Part shown: one piece after another, positions 13,301-25,300 of the stretch | Position numbering within the stretch: the stretch's first letter is position 1 | How the letters are laid out: each line of letters starts with the position of its first letter | Assembly (NCBI GenBank): GCA_024449915.1 | Contig: JAMZAV010006213.1 | Span: 19,793 to 83,792, forward strand | DNA length: 64,000 nucleotides | Reading direction: 5' to 3' | Origin: Sweltsa coloradensis | Lineage: Eukaryota; Arthropoda; Insecta; Plecoptera; Chloroperlidae | Made by a program: the position numbers and the translations under genes | The notes under the pieces: model-generated | Told to the model about the DNA's origin: nothing | Seen by the model: the letters and a program-made list of their open reading frames with translations, nothing else | Databases searched by the model: none

Positions 13301-16300
13301 TAGGTCTACCAATCTTTTGCATCTTATTGTTGTTACTTGTATTGACTACTTTTGCACCTAAGCATACGTTTTATACAGTATTTGTAATTCTGCTTGTATT
13401 GTTGTAAGTGACGAGATACAATGTACTGATATGTTATGTACCTGATGTATCTATTAACTAGGAAAACGCTTAAGTCCCGCCGCGTTGTTGGATGAGCGTA
13501 TATGGTGCATTGAGATGCCATGTGTTACGCGGATTTTCTGTTGTTCTGTGAAAAAATCATTACTTAATCGAAGATTTTTTAAATTAAATTAAATTAAATA
13601 AAAAATTAACTTAATTTTTATAATTAAAATAAAATAAAATAAAAATTAAATTAATTGTTTAATTAATCGTAATTTTTTAAAAAGAAAAAAATCGTAAAAT
13701 TGCAATTTGTATAAGAAATAATTATTCGATTGCGCTCAAATTTAACACGAATATATTAATTCACGAAATTAAGGTTCTGTGAAAAAATCATTACAATAAG
13801 ATACAGCATGTAGGTGTTATAAGTCAAAGAATTGTTTAGAAAAAAAAACCCGTAAAAATTTTGATTTTCATGAGAAATAATTTTTCGATTACGCTCAAAT
13901 TTTCACACAAATATCTTAATTCATAAAATTAAGGTTCTGTAAAAAAATCATTACAATCGGATAAAGCATGTAGGTGTTATAAGTCGAAGAAATTTTTTAA
14001 AAATCGAAAAAAAATCGTAAAATGCGTTTTTATGAGAAAAAATTTCCGATTGCGCTCAAAAACGTGGCAGTTCTAAGTTCAGAGATTTCAAAGGTCTCCA
14101 TAAAGTTTCATCGCAATCGGAGTATCGGTTTAGCCGGAATCGTGTTAACAAACACACAAAAATACAAAAAAAAAAAAAAAAAAACAAAACAAAACATTCC
14201 GGATTTTTTTCTCCAGTGTAGTGAAATGGAATCTTCGCTTCGCTCGCTACGCTCGCTACGCTCATCCAATAAACTTGAACTTGAACTTGAACATTAAAAA
14301 ACTGACCAAATGCAAGACAAAGGCCATTAAAACTAGGGTTGCCGTTTGATACGAATTTCGGTATCGATAATCGGACCAGTTAAATCGATTATCGGTCGCG
14401 ACAATCGATTAAAAAAATATCACTCGCGATAATCGATTTAAAAAAATATCGATCGATAATCGAATAAAAATTAGGCCTAAACTTTGCTCGCATACCGACG
14501 CGGACCGTGGACCTTTTGCGAGTGCATTCTTTTGTTCCTTTTATTTGCTCAAAACAGGGTTTTTCCACGCTAGCAACGTCTTTCACGAGCTCCCCCCCCC
14601 ACGCGTCTGGCCGGCCCAACGAGAGCGCGCTACGTGGAATAAACAGACGCTACCCGGCTTGAGTGTTGTCTTTGTGAAGGTCATTCTTCTTGGAAATCGT
14701 GGTTCTGTGAAGTTTCATTTCAGATTTTGTTGTGATTGTCGTTCATTCATTTACGTGATAATATCAGTTTAACTATTCAATGCTCCGATATTTATTATGC
14801 GACGAGATGAATAATTTTGGACATTAGTTTGGAAGACGCCGTAATATTGATGTGAGAGAACTGATAAGATAATATTATCGTAGCACTACGGAATGAAGTA
14901 AAGCGATACCAAGTTGGCGTGGAGTGGGGAGGAATGCATCTCGATAAAATACTTGTTGACCTTGAACGATGTACTACAATGCTGAGTGTGACGCGCCAAG
15001 GTTGAGCAATCAGCGCCTGATCGGCGTGGGAGTGCAGCCGCCCGAGTCGAGCCGGCCCGTAACACACACGCGTTTTGCTAGTATCCTACTCCAGCAGTGC
15101 AGTTGCTTCGTACTTCACACCTTACGCGTGTTTGTAGATCTCGCAGTGGACCATTTTTCACGGAATAAAGCGATTAATGTCTTGACTGGTACTATTTTAT
15201 GAAGTTCTGCAGAGCGGGTGGTAAATTACAAAATTTCGGGCAGGCGAGCTATTTGATTATCGATGTATCGATAATCGATTCTAGAAAACTGAATCGATTA
15301 TCGATCGTTTCGGGAAATAATCGTATCGATCGATATATCGATTATCAAACGGCAACCATAATTAAAACGATAATAATTAATAATGATTAATGAATGACAA
15401 ATGACAATCAAAGATATTTTCACTTTACACGATGACATGTTGCATAAATTATTCAAATAAAGACCACTAGTTGGTCGAAACGTATCAGCAACTTGTCTAT
15501 GTATATATTTGTCTGTGCGACCTACCTAACATTTCTACGGTAAGCTGTCGACCTTCTGTACCTTCCCCCCACTGAAACATGTTTATTCATGTTCCCAGTT
15601 TAAGTATCCTACCTAGTCATTTAGGCCTCATTTATACCTAATTATGCAGTGGTATTATATTTTGGGGGGGTTCATCCTTACCTTCCACACTAAATAAACT
15701 GTACAGTATTTGTCCTCACACTCTTGTCCCCTCTAGACCAACAGAATAGAGGTGTGGGGGGGTTTGGGCGGGAAAACCACTTCGGGGACGGAGAGGGAAA
15801 TAAAAACACCACATCACCGACATCTGTCAGCTGCTGCAGACCGCGCTAGAATCTCGTCGTGGACGATGAAAGCTCAGTTCGTACAGGGGGAAACCCTGTT
15901 ATTGTACTTTTTGATTCGTGCACTATTTGTCACAAGGGTTTGACGGAAGGAATGAGTGAATTTTTGTTAAATTGTTGAACTTTAAAGCCCTACCCTTGTA
16001 TTTTATATTTTCACGTTTAAATCTACTATGTATTTCATATCTGTGGGACTTTCAATTTTTAAAGGCCTTAAGTCATTTTTTTCTAATTGTTCAAGCCAGT
16101 GTGAATCTGCATCTAGGCATGAAAAAGGCCAACCCTTAGGGTTGAGGGTTGTGGAATGTGAAGTTGGGGACCCGAGGTCAGTTTTGGTTGGGTTTCCCAG
16201 AGGGGCCTAAAAGTGACGCACCCCATGTTAAAACGGAACGTCCTAAAAAAAGAGCGTTGGCTCAACCTTCGACGGGCGAGCAAGGTTGTGGAATGCGGAA

Positions 16301-19300
16301 AGCAAAAATGGAAAACGTCGGGGAAAAAACCAACGGAAGTGTTTTTTTGCAAAGTTTGTAGGACGAAGGGAAACCCCCGAAGGGACCCGCGGAAGTTTGA
16401 ACCAAAAAGACTGACCAATGGCAGGTCCAGAGAGACACACGTGACCGGATGGGAGGCCGAGCAGAAACCCGGACGGGCAGGCGGAGGAGAAACCCACCCG
16501 ATCACAGGGGGGTCACTTTTTGGAAACGGACGGTTGAGTCCGGGGTCATGAGTGCCAGCGGGGTCCTCCCCTGCGGCCCCATCATGGTCGTGGAGCCCCC
16601 GTCTATCACGGAGGGGCCCGATAGGGCTGGGGATTTGGTTTTTTCAACCCTCTTTTATTTTGTTAAAACCCTATTTCGGAAGTATCCGAGCGTTTTTGGT
16701 GTACCCTAGAAGGGGGGAAACCCGACAACAGTACGTAACAATGACGCCCCCGGCAAGTACCCGGTAATTTAAAAAACCACACAGATTTGGGGGGAGCATG
16801 CGCTCCATAAGTTTATATTTCCTGTTTGGGATGGTTTTGCGGTTCGGATAGGGGCACGTGTTTCCCAAATAAAGATAAAAACCACGTGGTGAGTAACCAC
16901 CCCGATGTAGACCAAGGGATCTCCCCCTCTAGAGAACTTTGGGGGCGTGGAAGAAATTAAACTTGGGCGAGTACCCGAAAAGGGAAAGCAGTCGGACGCC
17001 AGGTCCGCGTCCCCCACTGGACGCCCCCCCGGGGGCTAGGCCTACCTACGCGCAGGAGCGCGCCCACCGTTTGAGCCACATCTTTTTCCCCCCCCCCCTT
17101 CATAAAGCCCAAGGAACAGGAGGACTTTGTAGTGAGAAGAGGGATTGGATGAGTAGGTTTTGGTGTTTACTTGATCTTTTTGTAACCCGGGTTCTCATGT
17201 AGTATTTTTTCTTTTGCCAAAATTTCGGATCGATCTTAACTTCCTTAAAAACCAATTCATTGTTGTAATTTAAATTCATTTTTTTTGACCCAGTAAACCC
17301 CACTAAAAGTACCATTTTTTATTTATAGTGATGTTGTCCCCTGCTTCCTCAACTCATAGCGAGTTTTTGCTGGGGCCCTCAGCCCACACCACGGTTTCTG
17401 GGTGGTTGACCCATTTTTAGCAGCAGTGCCGGGGGCCCCGAACGAGTTTGGAGCGGACCACGACGGCGCGGTCCCCACTAGCGTGCTGATAAGGTGGGTT
17501 CTTACCCCCAGTGGGTAGTGTACTGGACCGTGCGGTGGCACTGGGGTAAACTTGGTTGTTGTTTTTTTGGTTTTTGTGTTGCGTTTTTGTGTTTTCGATT
17601 TGTTTTCGGTGTCCTGGGGTTTGTGTCTCAGCCTCCGCGAGCAAGCCTAGGGCAAGTAAGGGTCGGCTAGGGTTAGGAGGGTGCCCTTCGCCTACACCAC
17701 CCCGACCTAAAGGGCTCAATTGGGAGTCACGAGTGAATCACACTTGGCGGGGTTTCGGGTCCCCGGGGCAAGGTGGTGTCGGTAAAAGGTTGCGACGGAC
17801 TTCATAGGCAGGTTGGGCCCACGTGGGGTTTAAAAAGGGATGACCCAGGGGTGAAGTCACAAAGTGGCGCCCCAACGACGGGCCGATTCACCCGAACCGA
17901 GACGTAGGACGTGCACGGGGGTCGGAACCCACAAAGGAGCCGAACGTGCAGGGCTTGGCGGACAAGATGGCGGACAGCCGCAAACGAAGTGTAGCAACAA
18001 CGTAGAGTCCCGGCCAGTTTGTAGCCCAAGGAGTGGTAGTAGCGAAACCGAGCGGGGCAAAACGGGAAGTGCTAGGGGGACGTTCCTTCAATGGGAATGG
18101 GGGGAAAAACGGAGAGTTGCGACCAGGGTGGAGTCTGAGAACGGGGAGATGGAGACCGAGCCTGGGGGGTCTAGAGGGCACCGAGTACGCACGAGGCGCG
18201 AACTGGGGGAAAAACTAGACGGGGTGCGGGAGCCGACATGCTACAAGAGTGATTGGGGGGCTTTCGCGATGCGGGAAAGCAATTTGGAAAGCGGGAGACG
18301 AAGCGCGAGAAAGGGGTAGGGAAAGCAGACGCGGAGCGCGAGGGCGTTGGACAGAGAGAACAGGCAGGGGGGCAGGTTACAAAGCGCGAGCGGAAAGAGA
18401 GACAGGCTCGGCCCGATGAGGAAAGGGGGAGTGCAGCAAGAGAGGCAAGACATTTTTGAACGGCGGCCGCCTCGATGAAAAGATTACCAGGGGGAAAAAA
18501 AATCGGTGACCGAAGTAGGAGAAACTGTAAAGCCGAGCTAGAGGCAACAAGCCAGATCGTGACAAGGGTAGAAGGAGGTGCAAGACGCCACCACCGAAAC
18601 GCGCGACGCCGTAGCAAGCCTAAGTGGCAACGTCGTGATGTTGGCGGAGCAGCTGGCAACGATGCGCAGCCAGGTCGCGGAGAGCGCGAGAGACGAGAGC
18701 GCGAGAGAGCGCAGCGCGAGAGAGGAGAGCGCGAGAGAGAATAGCGCGAGAGAGCGAGGCGAGGAGAGAAAGAGAGAGGCGCGCGTCGCGACGGTACCGA
18801 ACGAAAACGGGGACCGATAAAGAAGCAGAGCGATCGGGGTAATCGAGATGTCCAGGAAGGCATCAAAGCGAGACGTGCAAGACGTAGGGACGGTATGGCC
18901 GAAAAAAAAGAAGCACCGGGAGGGGATTGGTACCCGAACACAAGAAGTGTGGCGGGGTACACCGCATAACAACTTCAAATTTGTTCAGTTTGGACCGGAA
19001 GCAGGGTCGGTCGGCACAGCGGACCCGAGCGCCATAAAGGTTTGGTAATGACCGTAGGGTGGAAAAAAGGGGACACGTAGCTGTGTGGGTGTCGGGCCGC
19101 ACTAAAACACGGACAGTGGTGGGGGTACCCAAACCGGGTGAGAACGGAAAATTAAGTTTTTCACACAAAAGACGAGGTGAAATGAAATGTGCTTTTCCGA
19201 TCCTCCCCCGCGTAAAGAGACCATGAAGAGATGCGGCAAAAAATCGCCAGCGATAGACGGGAAACCACCCGATGTTACCCAAGAGAGCTCGGGGGGTGGG

Positions 19301-22300
19301 AAAACGGATCAGTCAAGAAGGCCTAGAGGCCACAGTCGCGGAATAGTTTAGCTTTTAGTTTTAGTAATTTGCGTCAGCGAGTCCCCGAGCAGGGAAGACT
19401 GGGGGGTAGTCCCCCCCCCACACCCCGGAACACAAGCAGAGAGAGTTTGGAGGGTAGACCGGGCCCTAGCGTCAAGAAGGCAAAAGTGCTCACCTAGGAC
19501 ACGGAGGAAGTGAATTGTTTTAAATGTGCTTATCTTAGAATAGTATGAAAGTGCCCCTTTATACCGGGAGTGCCATAGTGGTGTAAAGCCTTTGAGCTGC
19601 CCAAGGAGCACGGTCCCCGAAAGGGTTGAGTAACGAAAAGTACGTAGGGCGAGTTGAAAAAACGGCGGAAGAAAACTGTCAGGTCCCCACAGACAAGCAA
19701 GACGGGGTGCACGGGGTTGTCAGTGGCACCCACGGCGAAAAAGTGGCAAGGGGATGAGAGGACCCCCAAAGGGACCTAGGTGGCCGTATAGGGGACGCTC
19801 AGAAGAAAATGTTGCAGTGTACAAAGTAACACCTAAGAAAAACGTGAATGGAGTGTGGGCCCTACAATGTAGTTAACCTCAAGAAGTATGTACAGAAGTC
19901 CGCGGTAGTGAGCGTTCGTTGACAAATAGCGTAGTGCATAAGAAGGTAGGCGCGTGGTTGAAGGAGGACGAACCCGGACCGCGATCAAGTCTGTGCGTGA
20001 CGCATCGAGAGAGGAGAGCGGTGGTAGAGAGAGAGACCCAAGCCAAAGGGGGTAGAGGGAGAGCGACGTGGGGCAGCACCAAAGTACGAGTCGCGCGGCG
20101 ATGGTCAGGCAGCCGAGCGACGAGAGAGTAGCCCCAGCGCGGGTCACTGAGGAGTTCCCGAATGGCAACGCAGGCACCCCCCCCTAGAGGGGAAGAAGAG
20201 GTTGCTCGACGCGAGACACACGAAGTAAGACGTGGGGGGGATTGGGACTACGCCTGCGAGGCAAATGCAGTTTGCACCGTCGGAGGACGGGGCAAGACTG
20301 GAGGTAGCACGGTACTTTGAGTGGGGGCCCGGGCCCACCGTGGATTGGGGGCAGGGCACTTGTGCGTGTAGAACAGCCCCCCACCAGGCGATTTTCCCTG
20401 GGGGGGCTGGATGTTACTGGTGTGAGGAGAGCAAAAGAGGGGGACGCCTTTTAGCCGAGCCAGCGCGAGTCGCGAGCCGTGCCTTGATGTGTTGAGATCC
20501 TGTGGGACCGTGGAGTACGTCGTGTTTTTGTTTTTGGGGGCTTACCCCCTGCCGCCGCGTTTTTTGGGGTTTATCATGTTAGACAAGTTAGTTCCCACGG
20601 TGTAAGTTGTTTGTTTTTTTGGTGTGTAGTCAAGAAAGACGTCCTTGAGTTAGAGAATCTTTTGGGTGTGGACGCGAAGTTTTTGCGTTTTGGTCGACCT
20701 TTTTAAGTAGTTTGGTACAACGGGTTGAGGGGAGTGGGGTTGTGTTTTTTTGTGCCTGTGGGCGTTCTCGAGGGCCCGGTCCTCGTTTGAGAACAGTCAG
20801 TATTTAAACCGGTATTTTTGGTGCCCTGGGACGGGGTTTTTTTTGTGTTTGTCAGCGATTTTGTTTGAAAGGGTTAATTGAAATTACCCTGCGGGGTGTG
20901 GGCTCAGAGTAGCTTTTTTTAAAGTCCATCGCGGCAACCTAAATGAATTGAAATTTATGAGAGTTAAGTAGGCGCAGCGCGGTCGTGACGTTGGTTAGTA
21001 GTCCGTCTGTCGACGTGAGTGTTTGTTATTCCTACGGGAATGGTGTATTTTGGTAAACAGCGTCACGTGCGTAGAAGCAGAACTAGGGTACGATGCAAAA
21101 CGTTTTGTAAAAAAGACAGCGCCGGGACTCGATCGCGAGGGGAGTGGAAATCGGCCGTTCCACGACCCGTACGAGTAGGTTCAGCCCGGTCCGGTGAGAG
21201 GGGCGTGGCGCCTAGAGAAAGAGAGCGAGCACGACCGGGTGTACTGACGGGGAGGCGGGGCACGTCAGGCGTGCTAGGGACGCAGTGTCGTGGAGGCACC
21301 GGCTGGTGAAGGGGCGTTGGCGCTGGGCCCTTCCGCACTACTTGGAGTAGACGGAGGGGCGTAGCGGAGCGGGGGGGGGGGGGGGACAGGGGTCCCCTTT
21401 GAGCCCCCTGGGAACGAAGAGGTTGTTGCACCTAGCGCCTGGGGGGTGGTTGGACCCGAGTTTTGGGTTAGTGTAACCTTAGGGTTTCGTTTACTTTTGT
21501 GGTTTGTGTAGTCAAACAATCTTAGTTTTAAAGTCATTGGAAGTTCCCGGGGAACAGTAGAACTCCCCAAGTTTAATTTGCTGGTTGCGACAAGTTTTCC
21601 CTTGTGTGACGCACTCAGAAGCTGTGTGCACGGATTTTGAAAAATGTCTAAATTTTGCCAGGGATGTGCCGGATGATTTTTTTTGGGGTGTTAAAAAAAC
21701 AGTCAACTTTAGGGCACTGGGTGAGGTAAGGTGTCATGGGTTAGGGGGGTCACTGAACGTTCGCCCCACCCCTTGTATTTTTATATTTTTCACTGTTTAA
21801 ATCATCTAGTTTTTTAATTTATGTGGGACTTTCAATATTTTCAAGGTTAAGTCTTTTTCAAATTGTCAAACCAGTTGAATCTGGATCTAGCATGCAAAGG
21901 GCCAACCTTAGGGTTGGGGTTGTGGAATGTGAAGTGTGGAGCCCAGGCTAGTTTTTGGTTTCGGGGTTTTTCCAGAGTGGCAGAAGTGACGTCACCCCAT
22001 GTTAAATACGGAACTCCTAGAAAAGAGCGTTGGCTTCAACCTTGCGGGCCCCGGCAAGGGTTTGGAAGGGGCAAGCATAAATGGGAACGTCGGTGACTAA
22101 AACCAAGGAAGTGTTATTTTTTTCGAAGTTTTTATCGACGAACGCGGGAACCCCCAAGACCCCCGGGGAAATTTTAACCAAGAAGACTGACCAATGGCAG
22201 TGTCCAGAGAGACACCGGACCGGATGGCGAGGCCCAGCAGAAACCCCCGGGCGAGGCGAGGCTGGCAGGAGAACCACCTCGTCACAGTGGTCCCTTTTGG

Positions 22301-25300
22301 AAACCCGGACGGGTTTAGTCCGAGGGTGCACGTGGTGCCAGCGTGGTGACCTGCCGCGAGCGCCACATGGGCGTGGAGCCCCCGTCTATCACGGAGTGGC
22401 CGACTAGGGCTGGAGTTGGTCTTTTTTTAACCTTTTTATTTTTTTTGAAACCATTTTGGAAAAATCCGACGCGTTTGGTGACCCTATTTAAGGGGGGAAC
22501 CCACAACAGTACGTCTAACAATGACGACCCGGGAAATTTCGGTAATTTCTAAAACCCCTACAGAGTTGCGGGGAGACGCTCACATCAAGTTTTTTTGTCC
22601 TGCTTTGGATTGGGTTGCGGTGTCGAGATGGGTGCCGTGTTTTTGCCAAAAAAGTATAAGACACGTGGTGAGTAACACCACGTGCTAGACCAAGGGCATC
22701 TTCCCTTAAAGAGAACATCGGGGGGTGTGGTAAGCAAATTTAAAATTTGGGCGAGTAGCGGAAAGGGAAAAGTCGGACGCCAGGTCCGCGTCCCCACTGG
22801 CGCCTTCCCCCAGCAGGCCTACCTACGCGAGGAGCGCGTCACCGCTTGCAGCCACATCTTTTTCCCCCCCCCCTTTACTCAAGACCAAGGAAAGGACGGA
22901 CTTTTTAGTGAGAAGGAGGACTTTGGGTGAGTAGAGCTTTTGGTGTTTACTTGTTCTTTATTTTAACCGGTATTCAGTAGTATTTTTCTTTTTCCTAAAA
23001 ATTTTGGATCGATCATTAACTTACTTGAAACCTAACTTCATTGTTTTAATTTTAAAATTTATTGTTTTGAGCCCGTAAAGCCACTAAAAAATCCAGTTTT
23101 TCACTTCATAGTGCATGTTGTCCCTGCTTCCCCAACATAGCGAGTTTTTGCAGGGCCCCCAGCCCACACCACGCCGCTTTGGGTGGTGACCCACTTTAGC
23201 AGCCCGTGCCTGGGGCCCCGAACGAGCTTGGAGCGGACCAGCGAGGCGCGGCTCACCACTAGCGTGCCGATAAGGTGGGTTTTTACCCCCCGTGGGTAGT
23301 GTATGGACCGTGCTAGGGGGCATGTCGGTACACTCTGGTTGTTGTGTTTTTGGTTTTTGTTTGGTTGTTGTTTTTTTCGATTTTTTTTCGGTGTCCCGGG
23401 TTTTGGTTTGTCCAGCTCTCCGCGAGCTAAGCCTAGGGCAAGAAGCGAGTCAGGGATAGGGTTAGGACGGGTGACCTTTTTACACCACCCCCACCCAAAG
23501 TGGCTCCAATTGGTGAGTCACGAGTGAATCACATCTGGCGCTGGGGGGCCTCCCGGGGAAGGTGGGGCGGTAAAAGGTGCGACGTGATTCATAGGAGGTT
23601 AGGCCCCCGTGGGCTTAAAGGGATGAGCCCGGGCGTGAAGTCACATTGTTAAATGTATCAAAGACAGAGATTTTTTTTATAGTGCTGTTAAATCTATTCA
23701 GAATTCAGATCTATAGTAATGCACCAATAATCCAGAAGTTACAATTAAGTACGAGTGGTTTAAAGGGGGGCCCCGGGAAGCAGGAGACTCCTTTTTCCTT
23801 TGTAAAATTATAATTTTTTCATATTCAAATTCAAACCCTTTAAATCACAGCTCCACTTTTTTTTGGACCAATGTGCACATATTTGATGAAAAAAAATTTT
23901 TTTCAAATTTTTACTTTTTTACATTTTTTGACTTGATTATGAAAAATGCTATTTAATTTGAATGATGCATGGAAAATATAAAAAGGCCCTCACCGGAATG
24001 AAAGTTACACAAAAAAATCTCTGCTAGGCGGGAAACTTGTGTCGACTGGGCCACCAAGGTGGCCCGCGTGCGGCCGAAAACAGGGGCGTCGCTGGTCAAC
24101 ATCCTGGTATCCCGGGCTCAACGCCGGGCCTGGCACGGCAAAGGGGACCCGCTTCACCGCTAGCCACACTTGCTCCAGCTGAAGTATGTACGCAACACTA
24201 GAGCAGGGGATAGATATCTTAAAACTATAGTAGGCTATCGTGGCAACTCCTGGTACCGGAAATAAAAGGCCCGGGCTGGACGGCAAGGAGACTCTGCACC
24301 GCGCTGCCACGCCTGCCCAGTGCAAGTATGTACACAATCTAGAGCAGGGCGATAGAATCTTAACATTATAGTAGGGTAGTCGCTGGTCAACATCCTGGTA
24401 TCCCACTCAACGGCGGGACCGGCACGGCAAGGAGACCCGCTACACGGCTAGCCACGCTTGCTCCGCGAAGTAGTACACAACACTAGAGCAGGGCGAAGAT
24501 TCTTAACACCTATGTAGGCTAGTGCGGTCAACATCCTGGTATCCCGGGCTCAAGGGGTGGGCCCGGACGGGCAAGGAGACCCTGTAACGCGCTAGCCACG
24601 CTCTGTCCAGCTGCAAGTATGTACACAATCATAGAGCAGGGCGATAGATATCTTTAAAACCTTAGTAGGCTAGTCGCTGGTCAACATCCTGGGATCCGGA
24701 CTCAACGGCTGGACCTGGCACGGCAAGGAGACCCTGTACACGCGCTACCACGCTCTGCTCCCGGCAAGTATGTACACAATACTAGAGCAGGGCGATTAGA
24801 GAGGGGTGCCCAAAACCCAAGTAATTTTCCCTATTAAATATTTTTAGGGCCTAGTGGTAAGCCACTAAAATTTTTTTTAAAAAATTTAATTAATACAATT
24901 TTTTGAAGGTAGTATATATATTTTTTTGGTTGAACATGAAGAGTTAAATTTATTCCCCAATTTATTTTTATCAGGAAACACTCCGTAGGGTAATTGATTT
25001 TAGTAAATCAACCAGAAATTTCAAAATCCCGTGAGATGAATTTTTAATTTTTTTATGATTTATCGATAAAAGAAGGTAGTCACTTAGTAGCAAGTAGGGA
25101 CCCTTCTATTTAACTACGTAACTGATTGTTTAATGATTTTTGGGTTTTTTGTATATTGATATTTCATCGAGCTTTAAATTAACAATTTAAATTTAATTTC
25201 TTGCACCTCTTTTGTTTGTTATCTCCCCCCTCCTTGTTTCTTCCAGGGGAAACTTGAGACAAGACGCAGCCCTGAACAAGCGTGGTGGAAGCTGTGCGAA

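Larger units (their letters stand above)
15976..23645 (+). mobile_element. LTR retrotransposon with no recognisable pol (probably non-autonomous)
   Basis: Two direct repeats of about 1.9 kb flank a 3.9 kb interior. TG...CA ends, a 4-bp target duplication TTGT (15972-15975, 23646-23649), a primer-binding-like site at 17864 and a G-run polypurine-like tract (about 21738-21750) give the full LTR architecture on the plus strand. I found no aspartic protease, reverse transcriptase or integrase motif in any frame. Single-base errors are common in this stretch, so a scrambled pol cannot be excluded. It lies in the ECM29 intron between exons 12 and 13. Confidence 0.78.

Noticed and set aside
15461..15500. 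A further hammerhead ribozyme (gaccactagttggtcgaaacg)
   Set aside because: Stem II and GAAA exist but no CTGANGA precedes the stem. Similar pieces at about 2880 and 6490 also lack the core.
18171..18962. Minus-strand 263-codon open frame, rich in Ser, Arg, Leu and Pro
   Set aside because: It is the antisense of an A/G-rich repeat in the LTR element interior. No conserved motif, and composition explains its openness.
24005..24406. Minus-strand 133-codon open frame
   Set aside because: It is antisense to the ECM29 exon array, and its repeats ([14 protein letters not shown]) mirror the array period.
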